Origin: Purpureocillium takamizusanense
Taxonomy: Eukaryota > Ascomycota > Sordariomycetes > Hypocreales > Ophiocordycipitaceae
Direction of reading: 5' to 3'
NCBI RefSeq assembly: GCF_022605165.1
Contig: NC_063068.1
Span: 124,001-188,000, forward strand
DNA length: 64,000 nucleotides
Positions within the stretch are counted from its first letter, which is position 1; each line of letters begins with the position of its first letter. Positions 11,788-22,626 of this stretch are shown piece after piece. The position numbers and the translations under genes were made by a program. The notes under the pieces are model-generated. The model searched no databases. It worked only from the letters and a program-made list of their open reading frames with translations, and was not told where the DNA came from.

Positions 11788-12702
11788 ATGCGCGGCCCTG
11801 TCATCAGGTCCTTGTCCGTCATCGTGTCGCCCTTCCATGTTGGCATCCGGGGCTCCAAGACGGGTGCGGGGCCGCTGTTCCTGCAGCAGCATGGGCTCAT
11901 CCCGGCCCTCGAGGAGCTCGGGCTGCCAGTGCGCCGAGTCGAAGTAGAGCCCGTGGACGAAACAGACGACGAGCTGGCTCGGTCCTTTGAGGTCTTGCGA
12001 CGGACGGCGCGGCTCGTTGCCCAAGAGCGCCGCCGAAGCAGTTTCCCCGTCGTGCTCTCTGGCGACTGCACCGGCGCCGTGGGTGTTGCCGCCGGTCTCG
12101 TTGCTTCCGGGGCCGTCGCGGATGGAGGTGCCGTGGACGGCTCGCGGCTTGGCTGCGTGTGGTTTGACGCGCACGACGACATCCACACCCCCGACACCCT
12201 CGCCAGCGGCTACGGCGACTCGATGCCTATTTCGCTGCTGGCCGGTCGCTGCTACCAGCGCCTCTTGCAGACAGTCCCTGGCCACCACCCGTTGAACCTC
12301 GACAACCTGATCCACGTCGGCATGCGGGATGTGACCGACGAGGAACGGGCACGTGTCGTCGAGGCCGGCTTCGACGTCATTTGGGGCGACGCGGAGACCA
12401 AGGCGGATTTCAGGGATAAGCTGGGTCAGGCACTGCAACGGAAGCGGCTAGGCCAGACCATGGTTCACCTCGATTTGGACAGCTTGGACCTGTCGCTCGG
12501 CAAGGCAAACAAGTTCGGCACCGCAGGAGGCTTGTTGGAGGAGGATATCCTCGGGTGTCTGGACGAGGTCGCCTCCCAGACGAAGCCCGTCTCGCTGACG
12601 ATTGCATCGTTTGATCCCTCGTATGAAGGGGCGGACAACATTGCGAGGGTCGCGATACAAGCCGTGCAGTCATTCATCGGGTCCTTGTCAAAGGCTGAGT
12701 AG
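11788..12702 (+). CDS. Arginase-fold (ureohydrolase) family protein with altered metal site
   Basis: Intronless gene for 304 residues; the first ATG is used. The arginase/agmatinase fold is shown by GAGPLFLQQHGL near 27-38, SGDCTGAV (91-98), CVWFDAHDDIHTPD (123-136) and HLDLDSLDLS (227-236), followed by TIASFDPSYEGAD. The aspartates and histidine of the second and third motifs (D127, H129, D131, D229, D231) are kept. The histidine usual in the first motif (GGDH) is Cys94 here, and the residue after the third motif is not the usual DP. Classical arginase/agmatinase activity on arginine or agmatine is therefore uncertain; another guanidino or formimino substrate, or a changed metal centre, is possible. 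It is not the canonical cytosolic arginase by these motifs. Family is confident, reaction is not. Confidence 0.85.
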   Translation: MRGPVIRSLSVIVSPFHVGIRGSKTGAGPLFLQQHGLIPALEELGLPVRRVEVEPVDETDDELARSFEVLRRTARLVAQERRRSSFPVVLSGDCTGAVGVAAGLVASGAVADGGAVDGSRLGCVWFDAHDDIHTPDTLASGYGDSMPISLLAGRCYQRLLQTVPGHHPLNLDNLIHVGMRDVTDEERARVVEAGFDVIWGDAETKADFRDKLGQALQRKRLGQTMVHLDLDSLDLSLGKANKFGTAGGLLEEDILGCLDEVASQTKPVSLTIASFDPSYEGADNIARVAIQAVQSFIGSLSKAE

Positions 12703-13399
12703 GCGACGACCCGAATACCGCTTGACATGGATAATATGTGCGAGTTGCAGTGCATTCGGGGCACGTTGAGGGCTTTCACTTTACGCGATGCGGCTTACAC
12801 GCGTGCGCATGCTGATGACTGATGATCGACCCGTGACTCCTACCTTGGTAGTACTACTAGGTTAGTAGTATGTACGAAGTATGCGAGCTCCCCGTGTGGA
12901 CGAAAGCGCAATCCGACAAATTGGATTAGAAATCGCATCCACTGTACACAGTGCCAAGTACGTACTTGATTACCTGTCAGCGCGTCGTGACGCCGTCAAA
13001 GGCAGGCAGGTGCGGTCGAGAAATCAATCTCACGCAACCAATTGTACGTACTTCGTATACTGCAGAGGGAGGGTACTAAAGCAGCCGCCCCCAAACTCTG
13101 ACACCCCCACCACCATCTCGCCAAACGCCCGGCCGACGCGCGGAGCATCCATGTCACTGCCGAGGGCGACGGAGACTCGCGGTTCAAAATGCTACGGTGC
13201 ACGCAACCACGTTTTATCCCGGCCCACGACGCCGGGGCGGAGCCTCACGCTATCCTCGTCGGCCCATCATCCTCCCTCGCGACGACGGCGCTCCACGGCT
13301 GCTGTCGACCGCCCACGGCAATGACTACGGCGACCGACGGCTGGGACCACGATCCTTGAGAGCCCAGCATTGCAAGCGTCAACGAAGACCGCTGTCGCC
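12703..13399. other. Intergenic stretch with two TACGAAGTA-type motifs
   Basis: About 700 bp between the arginase-fold gene and the zinc-cluster gene. It contains GTACGAAGTAT at 12872-12882 and GTACTTCGTATAC at 13048-13060. No gene is supported. Confidence 0.55.
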
Positions 13400-14723
13400 A
13401 TGTTCAGCCAGTACTACCTCGGAGTCCCGTCGGCGACACCCCATCGCGCGCCCAAACTGAGCCACAAGAAGTCCCGCTACGGTTGCCAGCGATGCCGCCA
13501 GCGGAGAGTCAAGGTGAGGCGCGGTCGCCCTTCTTCTCACGGCGTCGCCCTGTTGCTGACGACGACGATAATCCCAGTGCAACGAAGCGAAGCCCGTCTG
13601 CGACAGCTGCGAGCGGCACTGCGCCACATGCTTCTACGACCGCGTCCCGCCCCAGGAACGCTGCATGGTGCCCGCCGCCCCTTTCGTCCAGGGCACCGCC
13701 GAGGCCCGCGTCGCCGCCGCCATGGCCCGGCCCAAGGACTCCGTCGCCGAGCCCGATGACCCGCCCGAGACGCGTGAGCGCCGCATGATCGAGGTCCGCC
13801 TCATGCACAAGTACCTGACGGAGACGGGCGAGACGGTTGCCATCGACGACAAGACGCTCTTCATGTACGCCGCCCTCGTGCCCAAGCTGGCCCTCGGCTC
13901 CGACGCCTTGCTCTACTGCATGAACTCGCTCGCCGCCCTGCACATTGCCGTCTCCTCTGGCGACGACCGCGAGCCAGCCGCTGTCGACGCCCATCGCAAG
14001 TACCTCTCCATGGCCCTGCGCGAACACAACAAGGCTCTCACCAGCATCTCGGAGACCAACGCCGATATCGTCTGCCTTACCTCGTCGCTCTTCCGCGTCT
14101 GCTCCTTTACGCTACTGCAAGAACGGAGCCGCGTGCCCTATGAGCCCCCCGTGGAGTGGCTCATGATGAATGCGAGCACCTCGGCTGTCGTCCGCGCAGC
14201 CAACAAGATCGTCGGCCACGACACGCAGTCCGTCGCGTATCGCATGCTGCACACAAGCCCCATCATCAACAACCTCGAGGAACGCTTCGGCGAAGCGCGA
14301 CGGCGCGGGCTTGAGCACATCGTCGCTCGGGAGCCGCTTGGCCGTGATGCCGATGAACCCTGGGATGACGAAATTCGTGACGCCTACGAGACCACCTTGA
14401 GCTACCTTGGAGGTACCGTCGAGGCTGCCCGTGCTGGTGAGGAGCACGAGGTCTGCCGGCGCCTCATCATATTCCCCATGCTCGTCAAGGGCCGCTTCAT
14501 CGAGCTGGTGCAGGAGGGGCATTCGCGAGCCATAGTCATGCTGTCATTCTATTTTGCCCTGCTGTCCCGCTACCGACACATTTGGTGGATTGGCGACGCG
14601 GGATCTCAGGAAGTGCGCGCCATGGCCGCGGCGCTCACGGGGGACTGGCTGGCCATGATTCGCTGGCCCCTAGAGGTCGTTAGGACGGGCAAGATCCCAC
14701 CGCTGCCGACCGACAACGTTTGA
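13400..14723 (+). CDS. Zn2Cys6 fungal transcription factor
   Basis: Exons 13400-13513 and 13578-14723 with a 64-bp intron (13514-13577, GTGAGG...CCCAG, phase 0) encode 419 residues. The intron interrupts the zinc cluster itself: C29 and C32 lie in exon 1, C39, C46, C49 and C56 in exon 2, giving C-x2-C-x6-C-x6-C-x2-C-x6-C, with an extra Cys at 53. The remaining 360 residues are helical (fungal_trans_2-like), with ALLYCMNSLAALH and ISETNADIVCLTSSLFRVCSFTLLQ typical of C6-regulator middle domains. It should be a nuclear DNA-binding regulator; targets are unknown. The arginase-fold gene 700 bp upstream is a possible but unproven target. Reading through the intron would give a frameshift, so automated models may start at 13665 and miss the zinc cluster. 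Confidence 0.88.
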
Positions 14724-15682
14724 TGATGGAAAAGTTGAAGAGGAAGAACAATGTGGGAGTGGGCGAGGGGCTGGACAAAGCGGCTGCCTTTATAAGACGC
14801 AGCAGCTCGTTCTCGCTCTCGTTCAGTCCCTCGGCCCGCTAAAACAGGCTAGCACTGTACCACGCTCGATGTGACCAAACGAGCTCTGGAGTGCGCACTT
14901 GACCGACATGCGAAATAATGCATGGTAATCTCGATTTTAGAACGCATGGTGGGAGCCGTCGCATAAGACAGCGCCCACATAGACGGCAGGCTTCGGAGCC
15001 AGGGGACGTGGCCGCAGGTGATGGGCGCAAAAGTAGAGATATGGACGGGCGGCAAGCGCCGGGTCGATCTGTTTGGCAATTTTCTACGGGCAATTTTCTT
15101 TGGCAACGCTCGTAGGCTGTGGCTGCACTACGAGGGTGTTTGCAATTGACGTGTCAAATGCATATGGGAGGTATGTAGCTCGCATGCTTGGAGCTCCGGC
15201 AGCGGCTCACATCTCGACGAGTTCGTGCCATCGAGATCATATTGCACGACCAACAAGGCGGAGAAGCGCGATCTTTTTTGAGCCAGCATCGATGAGTGAT
15301 CCCGTGATCAAGAGAAACGTCACGAGACGCCCCCTCGCGCAGGCCAATGCAGGCGTGCTGACACGGGCTAGAAATCGCGCACCATTTTTAGCAAGATATG
15401 CATGGCCGACGCTGAGACCGGAAGAAAGCGAAGCAGCTAACGATCGAGGAGCGCTGGCGAGATGGTCAAGATTGAACAGCATTCCTGAACAAGGCTTTCT
15501 TAATAGGCGGAACGAGAACGACTCAATCAGCGTCTCGCCTCGTCCTTACTTTGATGATCTGGAAGGTTGATCCACATCTTAAGCATCTGCATTTCGTCTA
15601 CGCGAATTCTAGATACTGTTGCTTTACCCGAGGACAAGCTTCAAGAGTAGACTGGCGGCCAACAGCCGTACGAGCGGCGATA
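14724..15682. other. Intergenic stretch
   Basis: About 960 bp of 3' flank of the zinc-cluster gene and 5' flank of the peptidase. A frame at 15073-15570 on the plus strand has no motif and is not called. Confidence 0.5.
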
Positions 15683-17939
15683 ATGACACGCGACAGTCGA
15701 GCATCGGCGCCAAAGTTCGACCTGAGTGAGTCTGACTTTGCTGAGGAAGCAAGGCAAAGCAGCAAAAGGACAGAGGCGAATCTGACTGCCATCCTCGGCT
15801 CTGTCACTGCCGAAGAAGCATCGTTTGCCAATGTGATCGAAGCCATTGAGTTCGGCAACAGGTCCAGCGAAGGCCAGCTCCTGTCTTTACTGCAGAACGT
15901 CGCACCGGATGCAGACATCCGCAAGGCGGCGTCGCAAGCCATCCAGGCCATTGAACGCGACAGCCTCGCTACGGTCGAGAATGAGGAGCTTTTCACTCTC
16001 GTGGATGCGGCGAAGCGGAGGGTCAATGAAGACAGTCTCACGACTGAGGAGAAGAAACTATTGGACACCGTGTATCGCTGGTTTACAGATACTGGAGCCA
16101 ACATGGATAAGGCAACGCGAGATCGTTTTTCCGAAATAAGCAAACGAAGCATCAAACTACGAAACGCCTTCATGGACAACATCGCCTCTGACCCAGGCGG
16201 GCTGTGGATGGCGGAAGCGCAGCTCGCCGGCCTGTCTCGCGCAAAGTACGACAGCTTGGAAGTGAATGAGGAGGGGAAGCGCCGCGTCACGCTAAAGAGA
16301 CCAGACGTTCAAGCCGTCCTACGACAGTGCCACGATGCAGAAACTCGGAAAGTTGTGTTCATCGCTAGCGAGTCCATCTGCCCAGAGAATGTCGATATCT
16401 TCCGAGAGATCGTGCTACTGCGGGACGAAGCAGCACGGCTCAGCGGCTACACATCGTTTGCGGCGCAGAGTACCAGCAACCGATTGGCCAAGTCTCCTGC
16501 GGCGGTGGGCAAGCTGCTTGGGGAACTCAAGGAGAAGCTCCGGCCGCTTGTCGACAGCGAGTTGCTCCAGCTGCGGCAGCAGCTTGCACAGGACGGCGGC
16601 GCACCACGGCTCCATGTTTGGGACTTTGAGTACTACCATCAGAAGATGCTACGCGACAAGAATGTCGACCACGACCTGCTGTCAGAGTATTTTCCGGCTG
16701 ATTACACCATTGTGCAGATGATGGGCGTGTTTCAGGAGCTCTTTGGTCTGAGAATTGAGGAGGTCACGGACAAAGCAGAAGGGGATACGTGGCATCGAGA
16801 TGTCAAGATGTTTGCAGTATGGGATGTGGAAAGCACTGCTTTCTTGGGGTATCTATACACGGATATCTATCCACGCCCAGGCAAGTATAACGGCGGGGCA
16901 AACTTCAACATACGTCCGGTAGGTCGCCTCAACCGGTGCAAGAGAGATGATCCCTCAGCACTGACCGCTGAGCCACAGAGCTATGTCGACGAAGATGGTA
17001 ACCGTAAGCCTGTCGCGACGGCTTTAATCTGCAATCTTTCTCCTCCCTCTCAAGACAGGCCGTCACTTCTGCAGCACTCTGAGCTGGTTACCATCTTCCA
17101 CGAACTCGGTCATGGCAAGTGCTTCATCGCCTCCACTCCAGGGCCAGATGGTCGTCTAACCTGTTGCGTGCGCAATAGGCATTCATGACCTTCTGGGAAG
17201 ATCCAAGTACATCACCTTCCACGGTCACCGCGCCGTCAAGGACTTCATCGAGGCTCCGAGTCAGCTCCTCGAGTATTGGTGCTGGACGCCCCAGACGCTG
17301 CAGCGACTCAGCTGCCACTACTCGCATCTTTCGAGCCAATGCGAACAGGCGTGGCGGAGACAGCAAAGTGATGAAAACAACGACATGCCGCCGCGCAACA
17401 TACCGCATGGTCTCATTGACAGTCTCATCGCCACGAAGAGCGTGAACGCCGGGATTCTCACATCGCGGCAAGTGGCCCTAGCGCTGTTCGACATGAGGGT
17501 CCACGATCCCCCTTCACACGCGCTTCTTAAGGAAATGGACATTCCTGGTGTCTTTGACTCATTGCTTGGTGAATTAACCGGCTTGGCTCGGCTAGGAAAC
17601 GAGGCAGTGTTGGGACACGGGCACGTCACTACCGCACATTTCGTGTGGGGTGTCGAAGCCAGCTATTACTCGTACCTCCAGTCAGTTTTTCTTCGTGTGG
17701 GCGCACGCGAGGAGCCTTTTTTGTGCTGACGTTATCTGTGCAGAACGCGAATATTCGCGGCAGACATCTGGGAGACGTGCTTCCGTGACCACCCCATGGA
17801 TGCTGCGGCGGCGCGCCGGTACCGAAGGACGATACTGGACAAGGGAGGCAGCGGCGATGAAGCCAAGATGCTGGAAGAGTTGTTAGGGCGTCCACCGTCG
17901 CTGGAGCCATTCCTTGAGGGACTCGGTATCGCAATTTGA
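15683..17939 (+). CDS. M3-family metallopeptidase (thimet oligopeptidase/saccharolysin type)
   Basis: Four exons (15683-16918, 16979-17114, 17179-17680, 17744-17939) encode 689 residues, the usual length for this family. Introns are 60, 64 and 63 bp. The first is a multiple of three with no stop, so it is easily missed; removing it joins ANFNIRP to SYVDEDGNRKP, as expected for M3 enzymes. The second is a GC-AG intron (GCAAGT donor) directly after the zinc motif HELGH (H453, E454, H457) and restores HGIHDLLG. The third zinc ligand lies in DFIEAPSQLLEYW (Glu about 482), and YITFHG and the C-terminal IFAADIWET and LEGLG also fit. The enzyme cleaves short peptides in the cytosol or mitochondria. 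No clear mitochondrial leader is seen from the chosen ATG, although 44 further open codons precede it. Confidence 0.92.
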
Positions 17940-18273
17940 ACGGATCACAGCGCAGAAGAGCTTGCCTGGGTAGGTAGGTATGCTACACATCAGACTTCAA
18001 GTTGAATCGCTGCCTTTGATGGCAACAGGCCTCGGTCTGGCACATTATAACCTACAACGACGGCCCCAGATACTCAAAGCCCCCGCTGTGCACAGGCACC
18101 CTGGGTAGTGGCATATAGTACATGTATAATTATGAGCTATGGAGGCCCGACAAAGGGAATAGAAAATGCAATGAGGGATATCTCTGTAAGTCAATTTCCA
18201 GTGGTCCGTCCTCCGCCAAAGCTTCATGAACCCTGAGCAACAGGCCCAAGGGAGCACTAACCAATCACTCACG
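17940..18273. other. Convergent 3' flanks of peptidase and ankyrin genes
   Basis: About 330 bp between two convergent genes, containing a short GGTAGGTAGGTA run near 17970. No gene is supported. Confidence 0.6.
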
Positions 18274-21200
18274 TTAGTTGGAGCTCGCAAGAAGGATGTT
18301 GACCGCCTCCTCCCATCGTCGGGAAATGGCAATCTCGGTCACGGTGCGGCCAAGCTCGTCCTTGACGCTCAGATCGACGCCGCTACGCTTGCACAGCTTC
18401 TTCAGAACAGGGAGGTCACCGCTCTCGAGGGCCTGCATGATGCCGTTCCAGCCGCGGTACATCTTGTTGGGGTCCGCGCCCTTGTCGAGCAGCATGTCGA
18501 TCATCTCGTCGTAGCCAGCGGCGCCCTCCTGGCGGCGACGCAAGGCCTTGACGATGGGCAGGTGCTCGCCCGGAGCGTTCACGTCGGCACCACCCTCCTT
18601 GATGAGGAAGGCGACGATGTCGCGGCGGCCCTCGCGGAGAGCCGTGGTCAGGGGCGAGAAGACGCCGCCGTTGCGATCCTCGACCGAGACGCCCGCGTCG
18701 AGCAGGAGCTTGACGGATTCCAGCTGGTTGGCCACGACGGCGCGCTCCACGACGCCCTTGAAGGCGCGCGGCTCCGGCAGCACGGCCAGGATGCGGCGCA
18801 GCATGTCCGGGTTGCGCACCGCCATGCACACGGGCCAGTCCTGCCCGCGGACGTTGGGGTTGGCGCCGCGTCGGAGGAGCTCGTCGACCATCTCGACACG
18901 GCCGTCGCGGATGGCACTCGTGAGCGCGGTGCGGCCGTTGGGCGTCTTGTCGTCTGGGTCGAGCCCCTGGTCCAGCAGCCACTTCATGGCCTCCATGTAG
19001 TTGGACGACACGGCCGTCTCGAGGATGCCCCTCGGCGTGTTGAGGGTCGCGCCGGCGGCGACGAGGGCGGGCAAGAAGCTCAGGCGGTTGTGGGTGATGC
19101 ACTTGAAGGTCGGGTACTCGCTGGCCGGGACGTTGGGGTCCGCGCCGCGGCTCAGCAGCAGCTCGAAGATGTCGCTGCGGTTGTCGCGGATGGCCGTGCA
19201 GAGCGGGGTGTAGACGCCGTCCTTTTTGGCGTTGGGGTCGACACCGGCGTCGAGGAGGATGCGGATCGACTCGATGCTGTTGATGCTGGCCGCGAGCTCC
19301 ATGACGCCAGGGGCCTTTTTGTAATCGGCCCCGTGCACCAGCAGGAGCTTCAGGCACGCAGGCTGGTACGTGGACGGCCACAGCATGTGCTTGGGGCCGG
19401 GGAGGTTGGGGCTGGCACCGCCCTCGAGCAGGATGCCCACGATGTCCGCCCTGCCCGAGGTGACGGCCTGGAAGAGCACCGTCGTGCCCTCGCGGTTCTT
19501 GGCGTCGGGGTCCGCGCCGCACGCGAGCAGCATCTCGACGAGCGTCTTGGGCGTCTTCTTGCCCACCGACTCGATGAGGAGGGTGCTGCCGTTGGCCGTC
19601 GTCTGCCGGGCGTTGCCCCCGTACATGAGCAGCAGGTGCGTGAGGCGCACGTTGTGGGCGACGGCGGCCACCGTCAGGGGCGTCTCCGAGTCCGGGCCGG
19701 CGGCCGAGAGGTTCGGGTCGGCGCCGTACTTGAGCAGGGCGACGGCGGCCTCGAGGAACGAGCGCTCCACGGCCGCCACGAGCGGGCAGACGTCGTCGCG
19801 GTCCGTCTCGTTGGGGTCCCCGCCGTAGAGCAGCAGCAGCCGCAGGGCCTCGCCGTCCTGCGCCATGATGGCCTCGTTGAGCGGGTCGGAGCCGCTGCTG
19901 CCCGCGTTGGGCGAGACGCCCCGGTCCAGGAGCTGCGTGAGGAGGCGGTTGTCCCGGGACCGCACGGCGCCGACGAGGGCCTCGTGGGCGTTGGCCTTGT
20001 CCGCGTCGATCTTGCTGCGCGGCCGGCGGCGGGGCATGGTGAAGGGCTCGCTCTTGAGGCGCGAGACCTTGCTGCCTTCTAGATCGAGGCTCACCACGTC
20101 GCTGACGAGGGCTTCGAGCTCGAGGCTTGGCTCGGGGATCTCGTCAAACGTGCCGAGGCCCGGCGCCACCGCCCCTGCGCCCGCCTTGCCGCCGCCGCGC
20201 TGATGCGACAGATGCAGCGCACCGCCGTCATACGAGCCCACGATGGACGGGTCCGTGTATCGCGTCAGCGGGCTGTCATGGTCCGCGGAGGAGGCGCGGC
20301 CGAAGTGGCCGCTCTCGCCGCTCAGCGACGAGTCGTGGCTCAGCGGGCCGGCCCTATCTGCCCTCGAGTTCTGGGCTTGCTGATGCTGATGCTGCTGAGA
20401 AAGGCTCGCCTGCGGTATGCTCGGCAGCCGGAACTGGTCCGACTCGGTATGATGGGGCGCCGAGCCAGGCGGCCGGTTGAACAAAGCTTGCCCCTTTTGC
20501 AGGTCCTCGGACGCGATGCTGCCGGCGGCGCGCTTGCGCCTGAGATCCGAGCTCTCGAGCGCCGAGGACAGACCAATATACCCGATGCCCAACTCGCTCT
20601 CGATCTTATCGGCGGTCACGCTCCACTGGAACATGTAGGCGCTCATCTTCAAGTCCTCGCGCGTCTTGACGAGCGACGTGGTGTGGCTGTCGAGGCCGCT
20701 GTCGCCAAACACCCGCCCGAAGCCGCGCTTCATGCGGCCCATGGCGCCCTTTCGCTCGTAGTCGAGCTGCTTCTGCACAATCTGGTCGAGCGTGCGGAAC
20801 TGGTTCAGCGCGGCACGGAACTTCTTGTCCAGCACGGTGATCATGTCCAGGGGCGCCGACTGCCCCTGGCGCACCGCCTCGGAGAGACCAGCCTCGATGA
20901 GGAACAGCACCTGGGACGTGTCGAGGAGGTCGTTGGCAAGCACGTCGAAGCCGTGGGGGAGGTGCTTGACCAGCGTGGTGTACTCGGCCATCTTTTCCGC
21001 CACGCGGTCGGCCGCTGCGGCCGTGTTGCTGCATAGGTGGAGGCACTGCGTGTGCGCCTTGGACGAATGCGCCATGGTGTTGCCGCCGTGGTGGTGAGGA
21101 TGATGATGACGTAGGAACGAGGGCGCGGCCGCGAGATGGCCTGCAGCGTGGTGTTGTTGTTGCTGTTGCTGCTGCTGGTGGTCCGACGCGAGCGGCCAGG

Positions 21201-21516
21201 AGTGCGCAGACGAGTTGTCTTGAAACAACGGTGGTGGTGCTTGTTGTTGTTGTTGCTGTAGTAGTTGTTGGTGGTGGTGCTGTTGTCCCTGCTGCTGCTG
21301 CTGCTGATAATGGCGCAAACCCAGCGGTGGTGTATGAGCCGAGGCGGTGGCAACACTACTCGTGGACGCAGACGGTGGCAGACCGAGGGCCTCTCTCAGG
21401 TCAAATATCGAGGGCTCCTTGGGCGGAACAGAGGGTGGCGGGCCCGTCGAAGAAGTACGATCGGACAATATTGATCTTCTGTCGTCGAGGGAGAGGTCCT
21501 GCAGCCTGTAGCTCAT
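18274..21516 (-). CDS. Large ankyrin-repeat protein with polyglutamine N terminus
   Basis: Intronless gene for 1080 residues; the start is the ATG at 21516 (MSYRLQDLSLDDRR). In order: a low-complexity N terminus rich in Gln and His (several Q-runs, residues roughly 60-155), a conserved helical region (about 165-315, with LPHGFDVLANDLLDTSQVL and ALNQFRTLDQIVQKQLDYER), a disordered linker, and more than a dozen ankyrin repeats from about residue 525 to the end, each with the DxxLLxxGADPN-type turn (for example LLLYGGDPNETD, LLDRGVSPNA, LLDKGADPNKM). It is probably a scaffold or signalling adaptor in the cytoplasm or nucleus. The helical block recalls N-terminal domains of fungal STAND/ankyrin proteins, but no NACHT or NB-ARC domain is present. 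A long open frame on the opposite strand (18226-20082) is a shadow caused by GC-rich codons. Confidence 0.9.
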   Translation of the reverse strand: MSYRLQDLSLDDRRSILSDRTSSTGPPPSVPPKEPSIFDLREALGLPPSASTSSVATASAHTPPLGLRHYQQQQQQGQQHHHQQLLQQQQQQAPPPLFQDNSSAHSWPLASDHQQQQQQQQHHAAGHLAAAPSFLRHHHPHHHGGNTMAHSSKAHTQCLHLCSNTAAAADRVAEKMAEYTTLVKHLPHGFDVLANDLLDTSQVLFLIEAGLSEAVRQGQSAPLDMITVLDKKFRAALNQFRTLDQIVQKQLDYERKGAMGRMKRGFGRVFGDSGLDSHTTSLVKTREDLKMSAYMFQWSVTADKIESELGIGYIGLSSALESSDLRRKRAAGSIASEDLQKGQALFNRPPGSAPHHTESDQFRLPSIPQASLSQQHQHQQAQNSRADRAGPLSHDSSLSGESGHFGRASSADHDSPLTRYTDPSIVGSYDGGALHLSHQRGGGKAGAGAVAPGLGTFDEIPEPSLELEALVSDVVSLDLEGSKVSRLKSEPFTMPRRRPRSKIDADKANAHEALVGAVRSRDNRLLTQLLDRGVSPNAGSSGSDPLNEAIMAQDGEALRLLLLYGGDPNETDRDDVCPLVAAVERSFLEAAVALLKYGADPNLSAAGPDSETPLTVAAVAHNVRLTHLLLMYGGNARQTTANGSTLLIESVGKKTPKTLVEMLLACGADPDAKNREGTTVLFQAVTSGRADIVGILLEGGASPNLPGPKHMLWPSTYQPACLKLLLVHGADYKKAPGVMELAASINSIESIRILLDAGVDPNAKKDGVYTPLCTAIRDNRSDIFELLLSRGADPNVPASEYPTFKCITHNRLSFLPALVAAGATLNTPRGILETAVSSNYMEAMKWLLDQGLDPDDKTPNGRTALTSAIRDGRVEMVDELLRRGANPNVRGQDWPVCMAVRNPDMLRRILAVLPEPRAFKGVVERAVVANQLESVKLLLDAGVSVEDRNGGVFSPLTTALREGRRDIVAFLIKEGGADVNAPGEHLPIVKALRRRQEGAAGYDEMIDMLLDKGADPNKMYRGWNGIMQALESGDLPVLKKLCKRSGVDLSVKDELGRTVTEIAISRRWEEAVNILLASSN

Positions 21517-21540
21517 GATGGTGTAAGAGAAAAGCAAATA

Positions 21541-21560
21541 CACACACACACACACACACA
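21541..21560. repeat. (CA)10 microsatellite
   Basis: Perfect CA repeat about 25 bp upstream of the ankyrin gene start codon, so probably in its 5' untranslated region. Further TG repeats follow at 21656-21671. Confidence 0.9.
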
Positions 21561-22017
21561 GGCGGGAAAAGAAGGACCAGGTTCGATTCGCAAAAGGAAC
21601 GAAACTGAGAAATGGCACGGGTAGTTATCCAGACGTTCCTCTGGGGAGGCCGGAGATGTGTGTGTGTGTGTGCAATGCTTGAACGTTATGTCGGTACGTA
21701 GATGGAAACAACAGATGAGCAAGCGCCCCCTCCCCTCTCCCCCCTCCCCTCTCCCCGAGGTCAGATGGAAAAAGAGACTTGGCCGTGGGTAGTAGCAGTC
21801 AAGTCGCGCCCCGCGGCACCAGGAGAAGTGCGAAAAGCTTCAGGAGTTGCCACGATGGCGTCGGGCCACCATGGCTGGAAGAGTCCTCGTGCGGTATAAC
21901 GTTTGCCTGGGCCCAGTCCGTGCCATGGACCTAGCCTGGCAATTCCCCAGTCTTTCCAAATCTACTGGTTCACGGTGGCGCCCTTTGCGAAGTCCAGGGT
22001 TCCTTGCCCAAGCGTCT

Positions 22018-22018
<1 letters not shown>

Positions 22019-22046
<28 letters not shown>
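22019..22046. repeat. (GT)14 microsatellite
   Basis: Perfect GT repeat of 28 bp, about 500 bp upstream of the ankyrin gene. Confidence 0.9.
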
Positions 22047-22049
<3 letters not shown>

Positions 22050-22350
22050 CGTAGTGTACTTGAGGAGCAGCGGCAGCATCATCGACACTGGGAAAGCTGA
22101 GCGCCAGCGAGCGGGAGGGAGGGCCTCTTTCTTTTTCTCGCGGCCTTGACCTTTCTTGGAATGAGCAAGTCGCGCACTGTCATGGCATAACACATGATAA
22201 CAGAACGTGGCAAGGTGTGTGGGATGGGATGGCATGCTCAGTGGTGGCTGCCCAAAGCCCCCAATCTCGCCAGACTTGCCCTGCCAATCTCGCAAAAAAA
22301 AGATAGATACGTACATTCCCGCCGTCGTGATTCTTTATTATGTCCGAGCC

Positions 22351-22363
22351 CCCCCCCCCCCCT
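22351..22363. repeat. Poly-C tract
   Basis: Run of about 13-14 C residues. The exact length is uncertain because homopolymers are prone to sequencing error. Confidence 0.7.
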
Positions 22364-22604
22364 TTTCCCACGTGAGGCGGCGCGCGGTGGCGACGGTTGA
22401 AAGAGCGACGGGACGGCTTCTAGGCGTTTGTGATGGCTACGATGGTGGCGTTTGACTCACCCACCGTAGTGGCACCACCACCAGCAGATGAAGGGCCGCG
22501 GTTAAGATGGCGGCCGCGGGCGGCGACGGCGCGGCGGCCGGTGCGGTTCGGGCACGGGGACTTCGGTTGCGGCGGCGGAAGCCGCACGGACGTGTCTGAG
22601 TCCC

Positions 22605-22626
22605 GATGGATGGATGGATGGATGGA
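22605..22626. repeat. GATG tandem repeat
   Basis: About five copies of the 4-bp unit GATG in non-coding sequence. A similar GGAT tract occurs near 55413-55430. Confidence 0.75.

Noticed and set aside
11719..12438. 239-codon minus-strand frame
   Set aside because: Antisense to the arginase-fold gene, which has clear metal-binding motifs on the plus strand.
18226..20082. 618-codon open frame on the plus strand
   Set aside because: It lies exactly antisense to the ankyrin repeats; its Val/Gly/Arg/Asp-rich composition is the mirror of GC-rich repeat codons, and it has no domain of its own.
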